Notes: generated from the letters alone by a model not told the origin. Shown: positions 42,846 through 50,974, numbered from the stretch's first letter. The stretch is 64,000 bases of DNA from JALZKA01 sp963717635 (GCA_963717635.1 OY970347.1:2418001-2482000); one strand, 5' to 3'. Program-made: numbers and translations.

Positions 42846-43757
42846 CTACCACTTCTGTTCGAATCGATTTCGTAGCCAGATCGCGACGGCGTTCATCGCC
42901 AGCAGGATCACCATCAGGACGATGATCGCCCCGGCGGCCAGCGCCTTGAACTCCTCCTGCGGATCGGCGGTCCAGCCGAAGATCGTGATCGGGAGGGCCG
43001 AGAACTGCTCGAACAGGCCAGTGCTGGCGCTGGTCGCGAACGCGATCGCGCCCACCACGATCAGTGGCGCCGTCTCGCCGATCGCCCGCGAGAGCGCCAG
43101 GATCACGCCGGTCGCGATCCCCGGGATCGAAGCGGGCAGCACCTGCTTCCAGATCGTCTGCCACTTGGTCGCACCAAGCGCCATCGAGCCCTCGCGGATC
43201 GAGGGCGGCACGGCGCGGATCGCCTCGCGCCCGGCGACGATCACCACCGGCAGGACCAGAAGACCGAGCGTCAGGCCGCCGGCCATGACCACGTTGCCAA
43301 GGCTCAGCGGTCCGCGAACGAGAAACGCCAGGCCGAGCACGCCGTAGACGATCGACGGCACCGCGGCGAGGTTTTGGATGTTCACCTCGATCAAGCGAGG
43401 GAACCATTTGTCCCGGTTCGCGTACTCCTCGAGGTAGATCGCGCTGGCGACGCCCACCGGGATGATGAACGCCGCGCAGACCGCCATCAGGTAGAGCGTT
43501 CCCCAGATCGCGGGCGCGATCCCGGAACTCGACGGATCTACGCGCGACGGGGTCTCGGTGAAGAACTCGGGACTCAGGCTTCCGGCACCCTCGAGCGCAA
43601 CGTCGAGCAACAGCACGACCAGGGTGAGCAGCGCGAGCCCGAGCAGGAAGAGCAGGCCGGCCGCAAAGCCGAGCTCCTTGAGGCGGGTCGAGCGCTCTTG
43701 GACGAACGCGGTGCCCGGCATGCGGACCGCCGCGGCGTCGGCTGGCGGTGGCGTCAT
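42846..43757 (-). CDS. pstA: Phosphate ABC transporter permease PstA
   Basis: A 303-residue membrane protein with six segments. The PstA-type coupling loop RAVPPSIREGSMALGATKWQ (around residue 195) and SRAIGETAPLIVVGAIAF are present. Start overlaps the pstC stop by four bases. It forms the channel with PstC, and is followed after 14 bases by pstB. Confidence 0.94.
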   Translation of the reverse strand: MTPPPADAAAVRMPGTAFVQERSTRLKELGFAAGLLFLLGLALLTLVVLLLDVALEGAGSLSPEFFTETPSRVDPSSSGIAPAIWGTLYLMAVCAAFIIPVGVASAIYLEEYANRDKWFPRLIEVNIQNLAAVPSIVYGVLGLAFLVRGPLSLGNVVMAGGLTLGLLVLPVVIVAGREAIRAVPPSIREGSMALGATKWQTIWKQVLPASIPGIATGVILALSRAIGETAPLIVVGAIAFATSASTGLFEQFSALPITIFGWTADPQEEFKALAAGAIIVLMVILLAMNAVAIWLRNRFEQKW

Positions 43758-44692
43758 TCGTACACCTGCCGGTACTTACGAACGAACCGGATCGCGATCA
43801 TGTTCATCACCAGGGTGAGGCCGAAGAGAATCAGGCCACAGGCGAAGATCGACTCGTACCCGATCGATCCGGCGGGGTTGTCGCCGTCGGCAGCCGACCC
43901 CATGAAGGTCGTGATCGTCGCGTACCCCTCGGTCGGGTTGAGGCCGAAGTTCGGCTGCAGGCCGGCCGCCAACAGGACGATCATCGTCTCGCCGACGCCG
44001 CGCGAAACACCGAGGACGATCGAGGCGACGATGCCCGACAGGGCGGCCGGGAACACGACCCTGGTGGCGACCTGCCGCCTGGTCGAGCCCAGGCCGTAGG
44101 CGCCCTCCCGCAGTCCCTGGGGGACTGCCCGCATCGCGTCCTCGGAGATCGACGCGATCGTCGGCACGATCATGATCCCCATCACGATCCCGGCGGCGAG
44201 CGCGTTGTAGATGTTCACGTCGATCCCCAGCCCCTGAAGGATCTCCGGGGTGACGAAGGTGAGCGCGAAGTACCCGAAGACGACCGTCGGGACGCCGACC
44301 AGCACCTCGAGGATCGGCTTGACGATCTTACGTACGCGTGGCGTCGCGTATTCCGAGAGGTATATGGCAGAGCCGAGGCCCAGCGGCACAGCCACGAGGA
44401 TGCCGATCCCGGTGATCAGGAACGTCCCGTTCAGGAGCTGCCAGATCCCGAACTCGGGGTCGGCGAACAGCGGGTTCCAGGAGCCGTCGGTGAAGAACTT
44501 CGATCCGACCTCCTGGAAGAACGGGATCGACTCGCTGATCAGCGCGATCAGGATTCCGACCGTCGTCAGGACCGAGACCGCGGCCGCCATCAACAGCAGC
44601 GCGCGGATGACCTCCTCGCCCCAGCGGCGGCGCCTGACGCCGAGAGGGCGGAACCCTCCCCGCGTCAGGCCTGTCTGCGTTCCGGCTTTCAC
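43754..44692 (-). CDS. pstC: Phosphate ABC transporter permease PstC
   Basis: A 312-residue membrane protein with FLITGIGILVAVPLGLGSAI, the loop DAMRAVPQGLREGAYGLGST and SRGVGETMIVLLAAGLQPNF, characteristic of PstC. It starts 9 bases after the pstS stop and ends overlapping pstA. It works with PstA, PstB and PstS in high-affinity phosphate uptake. Confidence 0.94.
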   Translation of the reverse strand: MKAGTQTGLTRGGFRPLGVRRRRWGEEVIRALLLMAAAVSVLTTVGILIALISESIPFFQEVGSKFFTDGSWNPLFADPEFGIWQLLNGTFLITGIGILVAVPLGLGSAIYLSEYATPRVRKIVKPILEVLVGVPTVVFGYFALTFVTPEILQGLGIDVNIYNALAAGIVMGIMIVPTIASISEDAMRAVPQGLREGAYGLGSTRRQVATRVVFPAALSGIVASIVLGVSRGVGETMIVLLAAGLQPNFGLNPTEGYATITTFMGSAADGDNPAGSIGYESIFACGLILFGLTLVMNMIAIRFVRKYRQVYE

Positions 44693-44701
44693 TGTTGCTC
44701 G

Positions 44702-45700
44702 CTAGAGCGCACCCTCGAGGGCCGTGCTCGCCTCGCCGGCCTGGGTGTCGTCCATCGGGACGATCAGCGCGGCCTCGGCGATCGTGTCGTAGTTGTCGAC
44801 CACGAACCGCATGAACGGAGCGCCCGCGGGGTTGTCCGCGAGCGCGGCCGACGACGGGTACATGAACAGCGGCCGCGACAGCGGCGCGTACTCGCCCGAC
44901 TGGATCGTCTCCGAGCTGGGGGCGACGCAACCGTCACCCGAATCGACCGAGACGAGGTTGAGCTGGTCGGCGTTCTGCTCGTAGTACGAGAACCCGAAGT
45001 ACGCGAGGCCGGCCTCGTCGCCGGCGACGCCCGTGACGAGCTGGTTGTCGTCCTCGGACGGCTGGTACTCCTTGCGGCTGACGCCCTCCTCACCGTTGAC
45101 CTCGTCGGTGAAGTAGTCGAACGTTCCGGAATCCGTGCCGGGGCCGTAGAGGCTGACATCTGCGTCCGGCAGCGGCTCGCCGGTTTCGGCGTCATCGCCG
45201 AGCTCGGAGTAGTTCTTGACCGAATCGTCGGCCCAGAGCTGGGCAAGCTGCTCCGTGGTGAGACAGCTGATCTCGACCGCGGGATTGGTCGCGACGGCGA
45301 TGCCGTCGTTGGCTACCTGGATCTCGGTGTACTCGACCCCGTCCTTCTCGCAGAGCGGGACCTCTTCCTTGGGGTCGATCGGACGCGATGCGTCGGAGAT
45401 GTCCGTCTCGCCGGCGCAGAACTTCTCGAACCCACCGCCGGTGCCGGCAGCTCCAACGTTGATGCTCACGTCGGGGTTGCTCTCGGCGAATAGCTCCGCG
45501 GCGGCTTCGGCGAACGGCTGCACAGTGCTTGAGCCGTCGATCGCGATGCTGCCGGAGATATCCGCGGGCGCATCGCCGCCGTCGCTCGCAGCGCTGTCGT
45601 CATCGTCGTCGCCGCAGGCCGCCACGCCAAGGGCGAGCAGACCGCTGCAGCCAACTGCGAGCAACCAATTCTTCGAGATCACTTGAATGGACTCCCTCAT
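44702..45700 (-). CDS. pstS: Phosphate-binding lipoprotein PstS
   Basis: A 332-residue phosphate-binding protein. The lipoprotein signal ends at GVAAC near residue 29, followed by an acidic linker. Phosphate-site features: IDGSSTVQPFAEAAAELF, GAAGTGGGFEKFCAGETDIS, and GTDSGTFDYFTDEVNGEEG. First gene of pstSCAB-phoU-ppx. Three 11-base direct repeats resembling a Pho box lie 114-146 bases upstream. Confidence 0.94.
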   Translation of the reverse strand: MRESIQVISKNWLLAVGCSGLLALGVAACGDDDDDSAASDGGDAPADISGSIAIDGSSTVQPFAEAAAELFAESNPDVSINVGAAGTGGGFEKFCAGETDISDASRPIDPKEEVPLCEKDGVEYTEIQVANDGIAVATNPAVEISCLTTEQLAQLWADDSVKNYSELGDDAETGEPLPDADVSLYGPGTDSGTFDYFTDEVNGEEGVSRKEYQPSEDDNQLVTGVAGDEAGLAYFGFSYYEQNADQLNLVSVDSGDGCVAPSSETIQSGEYAPLSRPLFMYPSSAALADNPAGAPFMRFVVDNYDTIAEAALIVPMDDTQAGEASTALEGAL

Positions 45701-45813
45701 GGATAGTTGGATCTTCAGAGTGCAAGCTCGGGAGGCGTTGAGGCGCGAAACGATGCGCGAACCACCCCGAACTGCGGCTCAGGCTGTCAGCGGCGCGTTT
45801 CAGTCTTGTTATC

Positions 45814-45846
45814 CGGATGGTGTAGACCTGTGAAAAAGGTGTGAAC
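45814..45846 (-). promoter_or_regulatory. Pho-box-like triple repeat upstream of pstS
   Basis: Read toward pstS, three head-to-tail 11-base units stand at 45836-45846 (GTTCACACCTT), 45825-45835 (TTTCACAGGTC) and 45814-45824 (TACACCATCCG). Direct repeats with a TTCAC core and 11-base spacing are the pattern of actinobacterial PhoP binding sites. The GTG of the divergent DNA-binding protein falls inside the third unit, so the site may serve both directions. Confidence 0.6.
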
Positions 45847-46230
45847 GCGAAGCAGGGCAAGACCGCCCACCCCCAACGAACTGGCGTCCCGCCGACGCTG
45901 TCGAGGGGAGTGCCGCCACCGGATTTCACCGACGGCCGGCTCGAGATCCGCGCCGCGGATCGAGTCGTCCTGACCGACGGACAGCACCTCCAGCTGGCGC
46001 CAAGCCAGCTCGGGCTGCTGGTCGAGTTGCTGCGCCACGCCGGGAAGACGTGCTCACGCGAGCATCTCATGGCCGCAGTATGGGGTCCCGACGCGGAGGC
46101 GGGCCCGCGCGCGGTGGATGTCGCGATCGCGCGCCTGCGCGCGCAGCTACGCCGCCGGATTCCCGGCGTCGCCTACGTCCACACGGATATCCGCAGCGGC
46201 TACCGGTTCGCCCGCGAGCCCGGCGACTAG
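45841..46230 (+). CDS. Stand-alone OmpR-type winged-helix DNA-binding protein
   Basis: Up to 129 residues containing only an OmpR/PhoB effector domain: LQLAPSQLGLLVELLRHAGK, SREHLMAAVWGPDAEAGPRAVDVAIARLRAQL and GVAYVHTDIRSGYRF (cores quoted). There is no receiver domain. The GTG at 45841 lies within the Pho-box-like repeats; GTG at 45910, preceded by GAGGGGA, is an equally good start giving 106 residues. The last 84 bases overlap the 3' end of the convergent response regulator gene. It probably regulates the phosphate genes. Confidence 0.78.
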   Translation: MNAKQGKTAHPQRTGVPPTLSRGVPPPDFTDGRLEIRAADRVVLTDGQHLQLAPSQLGLLVELLRHAGKTCSREHLMAAVWGPDAEAGPRAVDVAIARLRAQLRRRIPGVAYVHTDIRSGYRFAREPGD

Positions 46231-46983
46231 GCCGGGCCCGGGCGCCGCCGGCGGCGCATCGGCGGCGCCCGGCACCTCGTGCTCGGCCTCGAAGCGGTAG
46301 CCGACGCCGAAGTGGGTGTGGATGTAGGACCAGCCGGGCGAATGCTTCTGGAGCTTGGCCCGGAGCTTGCGGATGAACACGTCGACCGAGCGGTCACCGT
46401 GCGCCATCGCGTAGCCCCAGACGCGCTGGTAGATCTCCTCGCGCTCGAGCACCTTCCCTTCAGCCTCGGCCAGGATCTGGAGCAGCTCGTACTCGCGACG
46501 GGTGAGGTTGATCGGGCGACCGGCGACGAAGGCCTGGAACTGGTCCGGGCGGATCTCCAGCTCGGCGACGACCACCGGCCCAACGTCGGTGCGCGGCTGG
46601 CTGCGCCGGCGGCGACGGACGACGGCCTCGATTCGCGCGATCACCTCCTCGGGATGACAGGGCTTCGCGATCCAGTCGTCGGCACCAAGTCGCAGGCCGC
46701 GAACCCGCTGCGCGACCGTCGAGCCCTGGCTCACCACGATCACCCCAAGGCCCGGAAGCATTCCGCAGACGCGCTCCAGGAACTCCCACGCGACCGGGCC
46801 CAGCACGCCGATGTCGACGACCAGCGCGTTCAGCTTCATCTCGACCAGCTCCTCCGGCGGAACCGTGCTGGAGAAGACCCGGTGCTCCCAGCCGGCGGCC
46901 TCGAGCCGCTTCGTCAGGACGCGGACGAAGCCGCTGTCGGTGTCGATCACGGCGAGCCGGACTGTGCCTGGCTGAGCATTCAT
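46147..46983 (-). CDS. OmpR/PhoB-family response regulator
   Basis: A 278-residue regulator. Receiver domain at about residues 8-120: acidic pair in VIDTD, phospho-Asp in LVVDIGV near residue 57, and Lys in IAKPCHPEE. Winged-helix domain at about 145-238: INLTRREYELLQILAEAEGK, VWGYAMAHGDRSVDVFIRKL and HFGVGYRFEAEHE. A 40-residue Ala/Pro-rich tail follows, encoded opposite the convergent winged-helix gene. No sensor kinase gene is in the window. A Pho-box-like repeat lies about 90 bases upstream, so it is a candidate PhoP. Confidence 0.88.
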   Translation of the reverse strand: MNAQPGTVRLAVIDTDSGFVRVLTKRLEAAGWEHRVFSSTVPPEELVEMKLNALVVDIGVLGPVAWEFLERVCGMLPGLGVIVVSQGSTVAQRVRGLRLGADDWIAKPCHPEEVIARIEAVVRRRRRSQPRTDVGPVVVAELEIRPDQFQAFVAGRPINLTRREYELLQILAEAEGKVLEREEIYQRVWGYAMAHGDRSVDVFIRKLRAKLQKHSPGWSYIHTHFGVGYRFEAEHEVPGAADAPPAAPGPGLVAGLAGEPVAAADIRVDVGDAGNPAA

Positions 46984-47068
46984 GGGCTTCCGCGCGGCGA
47001 GGCCCTTGACCTTGTTCCCGAGCCGCGGTGCGTGAATGGTAGTGGGCAGTAGCGACGCCCCGATCCCG

Positions 47069-47101
47069 TTTCACAGAACTTTCACAGGAGGTCACGGGAT
47101 C
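47069..47101. promoter_or_regulatory. Pho-box-like direct repeat upstream of the response regulator
   Basis: TTTCACAGAAC (47069-47079) and TTTCACAGGAG (47080-47090) are exact 11-base-spaced direct repeats, followed by a weaker GTCACGGGATC (47091-47101). The unit matches the TTTCACAGGTC repeat upstream of pstS. The site lies in the 249-base gap (46984-47232) before the response regulator gene and would allow autoregulation. The rest of the gap holds only the uppP hairpin. Confidence 0.58.
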
Positions 47102-47204
47102 TTTACGCACGTTGCGGGCACGCCGCCGAGACTGCGTCGCAGCCAGATCCTCGCTCGTGCGGCGCGCGACTCACACCTGGCCCGGGTCGCGCGCCCATCC
47201 TGCC

Positions 47205-47234
47205 GAATGGCCGCCCTCGGTTGGGCGGCCATTC
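47205..47234 (-). terminator. Strong hairpin at the end of uppP
   Basis: GAATGGCCGCCC-TCGGTT-GGGCGGCCATTC is a perfect twelve-pair stem with a six-base loop, overlapping the uppP stop codon. It lacks a T run, as is common in high-GC actinobacteria. It would separate uppP from the downstream response regulator on the same strand. Confidence 0.7.
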
Positions 47235-48048
47235 AGCTGATCGCGCCCGTCGCGGTGAGCGCTATGACCAGCACCCCAAGGGGGATCCGGTAGAGGACGA
47301 AGATGGTCAGCGTGTTGGACGCCAGATAACGCAGGAGCCAGGCGATTGCGACGTAGCCGGTGGCGAACGCCATGACAGCCGCGATCACGGTCGCGCTGGC
47401 AGGGGCGCCGGCGCCCTGGCCGAGATCCCGCAGCTCGAAGAGACCGCTAAGCACGACCGCCGGCACCGACAGGAGGAACGAGAAGCGGGCCGCGGCCCCG
47501 CGATCGAAACCCCGAAAGAGGCCGGCGGAAATCGTCGCCCCCGAGCGCGAGATGCCTGGGATCAGCGCCAAGGCCTGGGCGAAGCCGATGAACACGCCGT
47601 CCCGCTTGCCGATGGCGGTCAGGTCGCGGCGGTGCGTCCCAACCCGCTCGGCGGCGAGCATGACGAAGGAGAACAGGATCAGCCCTGTGCCGATCACGTA
47701 AAGATCCCGAGCGCCCTTTTCAATCTGATCGCTGAAGGTCACACCGACGATCGAGATCGGGATCGTGCCGAGCAGGATCAGCCAGCCGAGCTTCGCGTCA
47801 TTGCTGTGCCGGGGCCACGGCACGTGCAGCTCGCTCATCCAGGCCCTGGCGATCGCCCAGATGTCGTGCCGGAAGTACACCAGCACCGCGGCCATGGTCC
47901 CGAGCTGGATCACCGCCGTGAACGCGGCTCCGGGATCCTGCCAGCCGAACAGGGCGGGAACGATCCGCACGTGCCCGCTGGAGGAGATCGGCAGGAACTC
48001 CGTCAGACCCTGGACGATGCCCAACACGATCGCTTCCAGCCACGACAT
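47233..48048 (-). CDS. uppP: Undecaprenyl-diphosphatase
   Basis: A 271-residue membrane enzyme (BacA/UppP family) that recycles undecaprenyl diphosphate for cell-wall synthesis. Both signature motifs are present: GLTEFLPISSSGHVRI near residue 17 and ALIPGISRSGATISAGLFRG near residue 160. The start MSWLEAIVLGIVQG is chosen by family alignment; the frame is open further upstream into the divergent gene. About eight membrane segments. Confidence 0.95.
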   Translation of the reverse strand: MSWLEAIVLGIVQGLTEFLPISSSGHVRIVPALFGWQDPGAAFTAVIQLGTMAAVLVYFRHDIWAIARAWMSELHVPWPRHSNDAKLGWLILLGTIPISIVGVTFSDQIEKGARDLYVIGTGLILFSFVMLAAERVGTHRRDLTAIGKRDGVFIGFAQALALIPGISRSGATISAGLFRGFDRGAAARFSFLLSVPAVVLSGLFELRDLGQGAGAPASATVIAAVMAFATGYVAIAWLLRYLASNTLTIFVLYRIPLGVLVIALTATGAIS

Positions 48049-48100
48049 CAGCGCGGGATGGTAGTGACGCGGGTCACGCGGGCGATAGAGTTCGCCGCCG

Positions 48101-48355
48101 ATGAACCGCGCCCAACGCACTGCCGTTCTCGCGACGCCGGCGCTGGTCTCGCTGCTGGCGCTCGCGCCCGCCGCGATGGCGGCCGACGGCGAAGGGCTCT
48201 ACGGACGCACGAACGACAAGGTCATCACCTTCTTCTCATTCGGCGTCATCTTCTTCTTCGCCGCCCTCGTGATCATCCTCTCGATCGTCCAGCACCGCCT
48301 CGAGAACCGCAAGGAGCGGGTCCGCGAGGACATCGAGCGCCTCCGCCAGCCGTAG
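48101..48355 (+). CDS. Small membrane protein of unknown function (84 residues)
   Basis: Signal peptide (LVSLLALAPAAMAAD) followed by a short linker, one transmembrane helix (FFSFGVIFFFAALVIILSIV) and a basic cytoplasmic tail rich in Arg and Glu. I do not recognise a named family. Its stop TAG overlaps the GTG of the 20-residue mini-ORF, whose stop overlaps the next gene, so it is in one unit with the crotonase. Confidence 0.75.
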   Translation: MNRAQRTAVLATPALVSLLALAPAAMAADGEGLYGRTNDKVITFFSFGVIFFFAALVIILSIVQHRLENRKERVREDIERLRQP

Positions 48356-48417
48356 TGAGGCGGAGGCGGAGGCGAAGCCGAAGCCGAGCCCCGGCGTCGT
48401 TGAGCCGGCTTATCTAG
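48355..48417 (+). CDS. Junction mini-ORF, 20 residues, with compensated hairpin
   Basis: A GTG-started frame encodes MRRRRRRSRSRAPASLSRLI. Both ends overlap neighbours as TAGTG: start with the upstream TAG, stop TAG with the GTG of the crotonase gene. The 3' half has the hairpin CCGGC-GTCGTTGA-GCCGG (48391-48408); relative to the copies at 6412 and 7316 one pair is swapped from C-G to G-C, which keeps the stem but removes GGCGG. The 5' half is a GGCGGA-like simple repeat. Confidence 0.45.
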   Translation: MRRRRRRSRSRAPASLSRLI

Positions 48418-49205
48418 TGCGCGAGACGAGCTACGAGCGGGTCGGCGCGGCGGCGGTCCTGACGATCACGCGTCCCGAGCGCCGCAACGCGGTCGACGCG
48501 GCCACCGCGATCGCCCTCCGCGCGGCGTACGAGCGCTTCGAGGCCGACGACGAGGCGCGCGCGCTGATCCTGACCGGCGAAGGTCCCGAGGCGTTTTGCG
48601 CCGGGGCCGACCTGAAGGCGTTCGCCGAGGCCGCCAAGGACGGTGTCGACGCCGAGGGGTGGCTCTCCCAGTTCCCCGACGGGCCCTTGGGGTTCACCCG
48701 GCTGACGCCCTCGAAGCCGGCGATCGCGGCGATCTCCGGCTGGTGTCTGGCCGGCGGGCTCGAACTGGCGCTCTGGTGCGATCTGCGGATCGCGACCTCC
48801 GACGCGAAGCTCGGGTTCACCGAGCGGCGCTTCGGCGTGCCCCTGATCGACGGCGGCACTCAGCGCCTGCCGCGAATCGTCGGCCTCGGCCGCGGGCTGG
48901 AGATGATCCTTACCGGCCGCGTCGTCGAAGCCTCCGAGGCCCAGAACTGGGGGCTCGTCAACGAGGTCGTCCCCGCCGGCGGCCACCTGGAGCGGGCGCT
49001 CGAGATCGCACAGGGCCTGGCCGCCTTCCCGCAGCCGACGATGCTGTCGGACCGCCGAGCGGCGATCGAGGGGATCGGCATGACCTTCGCCGACGGCCTC
49101 GCGCACGAGGCGGCGCTCGGCGTCGACTCGTTGGTCACCGGCGCCGAGGGGGCCAAGCGGTTCGCGGGCGGCGAGGGGCGCGGAGCCGCGGGCGCGGGAG
49201 TTTGA
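48417..49205 (+). CDS. Enoyl-CoA hydratase/isomerase (crotonase) family protein
   Basis: A 262-residue crotonase with TRPERRNAVDAAT, the oxyanion-hole segment EAFCAGADLKAF and GWCLAGGLELALWCDLRIAT, and LGFTERRFGVPLIDGGTQRLP. The GTG start overlaps the mini-ORF stop. It acts on an acyl-CoA thioester; the exact reaction is not evident. A second crotonase lies at 51010-51744. Confidence 0.9.
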   Translation: MRETSYERVGAAAVLTITRPERRNAVDAATAIALRAAYERFEADDEARALILTGEGPEAFCAGADLKAFAEAAKDGVDAEGWLSQFPDGPLGFTRLTPSKPAIAAISGWCLAGGLELALWCDLRIATSDAKLGFTERRFGVPLIDGGTQRLPRIVGLGRGLEMILTGRVVEASEAQNWGLVNEVVPAGGHLERALEIAQGLAAFPQPTMLSDRRAAIEGIGMTFADGLAHEAALGVDSLVTGAEGAKRFAGGEGRGAAGAGV

Positions 49206-49215
49206 CGGGTATCGA

Positions 49216-49254
49216 ATGAGCGGCGCAAGCCGCGAAACACGCATGTGTCGTTAG
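49216..49254 (+). repeat. Mini-ORF repeat, 12 codons
   Basis: Reads MSGASRETRMCR and stops with TAG. It contains GCGGC-GCAA-GCCGC (GNRA-type loop) and a second short palindrome ACAC-GCAT-GTGT. The same 12-codon frame occurs in the opposite orientation at 25446-25484. It lies between the crotonase stop and the methyltransferase ATG (45 bases downstream). Here it could be a leader peptide, but the other copy could not. Confidence 0.5.
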
Positions 49255-49298
49255 GGATATGGTCGGCCTGAACCTGGGAGCATTGAAAGGGACACGCG

Positions 49299-50099
49299 AT
49301 GGCATTCGAGGAGCTGAAGGAAAAGCAGAGCGTGATGTGGGGCAACGGGCCCTACGACCGGATCAGCCAGGAGCTGGCAGGCGGCCACGACCACCTGCTG
49401 CGCGAGGTCGAGCCGGTTGCCGGCGAGAAGTGGGCCGACCTCGCGACGGGCACCGGCCAGCTCGCGCTGCGGGCCGCGGCTGCGGGCGCCGACGTGACGG
49501 GCCTCGACCTCGCCCCGGACCTGATCGAGACCGCGAAGCAGCTTGCCGCGGACGCGGGCGCGGAGATCGAATACGTCGTCGGTGACACCGAGAACCTGCC
49601 GTTCGACGACGGGTCGTTCGACACCGTCAGCTCGACCTGCGGGGTGATGTTCGCCCCCGACCACGAGGCCGTGGCGGGCGAGCTTGCGCGCGTGACCAAG
49701 CCGGGCGGCCGCATCGGCCTGCTCAACTGGCACCCGACGATCGGCGTACCGGAGTTCTTCAAGGTGATGGCCGCCTACATGCCACCACGGGCCGAGGGCG
49801 TCGGAAACCCGTTCGACTGGGGCGACCGCGACCACGCGACGGGACTTCTCGGCGAGGCCTTCGACCTTCGGTTTGAGGAGGGAGACGTCCCGCAGACCGG
49901 CTCGTCGGGCGAGGACGTCTGGGAGCTGTTCTCAACGTCCTACGGTCCGACCAAGACACTGGCGGAATCGCTCGACGACGAGAAGCGCGAATCGCTCAAG
50001 CGCGACTGGGTCGAGTTCTTCGACGGCTTTCGCCAGGACGACGGAACGATCAGCCAGCCGCGCCCGTACCTGCTGGTGCTGGGCACGCGCAACGGGTAG
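49299..50099 (+). CDS. SAM-dependent methyltransferase, class I
   Basis: A 266-residue protein with methyltransferase motif I WADLATGTGQLALRAAAAG near residue 47, acidic loop GLDLAPDLIE, VGDTENLPFDDGSFDTVSST, and motif III region ARVTKPGGRIGLLNWHP. This pattern fits the methyltransf_11/UbiE-like class. The N terminus MAFEELKEKQSVMWGNGPYD is seen in small-molecule methyltransferases. Acceptor unknown. Convergent with the HD-domain gene, stops 5 bases apart. Confidence 0.87.
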   Translation: MAFEELKEKQSVMWGNGPYDRISQELAGGHDHLLREVEPVAGEKWADLATGTGQLALRAAAAGADVTGLDLAPDLIETAKQLAADAGAEIEYVVGDTENLPFDDGSFDTVSSTCGVMFAPDHEAVAGELARVTKPGGRIGLLNWHPTIGVPEFFKVMAAYMPPRAEGVGNPFDWGDRDHATGLLGEAFDLRFEEGDVPQTGSSGEDVWELFSTSYGPTKTLAESLDDEKRESLKRDWVEFFDGFRQDDGTISQPRPYLLVLGTRNG

Positions 50100-50104
50100 C
50101 CGCC

Positions 50105-50974
50105 CTAGCCGCCAATCCGGAACTCGGTCAGCAGCCGCTTCTCGCTCTCACCCGGGACCGAGGCGATCACCTCGACGTGGTCGGCCAGCGGCGTGCCGCG
50201 GAGCTTGGTCGCCAGCAGGTCGTCCACCTGAAAGACGCCAGCCGAGTTGTTCATCTCGATCTCGATCCGCACCGCCCGCTCGTTGCCGGCCTTGATGTCG
50301 ATCGAGTCGATGGCGGCGGCCGAGATCGCGTGGATGCCGACCTGGCCGGCCTCCACCGGCAGCCGTGAGCGCCCATGGGCCATGTCGAGCGCGTCCGCGA
50401 CACGCACGACCCCGGCCTCGACGGTGTACGGCTCACCGCGGCGGCGGTGCCCGATGATCGCGTGCAGCGACTCGGCGACGACCACCACCCGCTCGGGGTC
50501 CTTGTAGATGTCAGCCAGGAGCCCGCGCAGCTTGCGCTCGGCCAGGAACAGGCTGAACGCCTCGTGGTCGGCGCGATGGATGGACATCCCCACGTCGTGG
50601 AGCAACGCTCCGGCGGCGACGACGACCTCGGCATCGCGATCGCGCATCGCGTGGTCGGCGACCATCGCGGGCTGCACCCCGGCCTTGACCAGCAGCCGCA
50701 AGAGGCGCAGGGCGATGTTCAAGACGATCTGGACGTGCACCCACGAGTGGTCGGACATGCCGAGCCGCTCGGAATTGACCTGGGCCATGTGCCACCAGCC
50801 CCGCACCTCGGGGTCGGCGTTGATTCCCTCGAGGAGCGCCTCGAGCCGGCGGTTGCCCCGGGTTGGCGCCTTGACGTGAGCGGGCTCGATCGCCTCAGCC
50901 GGTGCGAGCCCGCGCTGGCCGGGCCCGCTCGGCTCGCCGACCGGCTCCTCGATCTCGCCGTGTTCGTCGGCCAT
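50105..50974 (-). CDS. HD-domain phosphohydrolase family protein
   Basis: A 289-residue soluble protein. The HD metal site reads AGALLHDVGMSIHRADHEAF near residue 155, with a preceding conserved DHSWVHVQIVLNIALRLLRL helix and a later His in ESLHAIIGHRRRG. HD proteins hydrolyse phosphoesters or nucleotides. The C-terminal 70 residues form a separate beta-rich part. No partner gene indicates a substrate. Confidence 0.84.
   Translation of the reverse strand: MADEHGEIEEPVGEPSGPGQRGLAPAEAIEPAHVKAPTRGNRRLEALLEGINADPEVRGWWHMAQVNSERLGMSDHSWVHVQIVLNIALRLLRLLVKAGVQPAMVADHAMRDRDAEVVVAAGALLHDVGMSIHRADHEAFSLFLAERKLRGLLADIYKDPERVVVVAESLHAIIGHRRRGEPYTVEAGVVRVADALDMAHGRSRLPVEAGQVGIHAISAAAIDSIDIKAGNERAVRIEIEMNNSAGVFQVDDLLATKLRGTPLADHVEVIASVPGESEKRLLTEFRIGG

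Noticed and set aside
42832..43407. The upstream part of the long frame containing pstB, as a possible fused protein
   Set aside because: It lies opposite in phase to pstA coding sequence and the ATG at 42831 has a good ribosome site.
43748..45493. A 581-codon plus-strand open frame opposite pstC and pstS
   Set aside because: Shadow frame; the translated sequence is charged and repetitive and has no start context.
45736..45760. GTTGAGGCGCGAAAC, similar to parts of the junction elements
   Set aside because: Only a short partial match, no frame, and no hairpin; treated as chance within the pstS leader.
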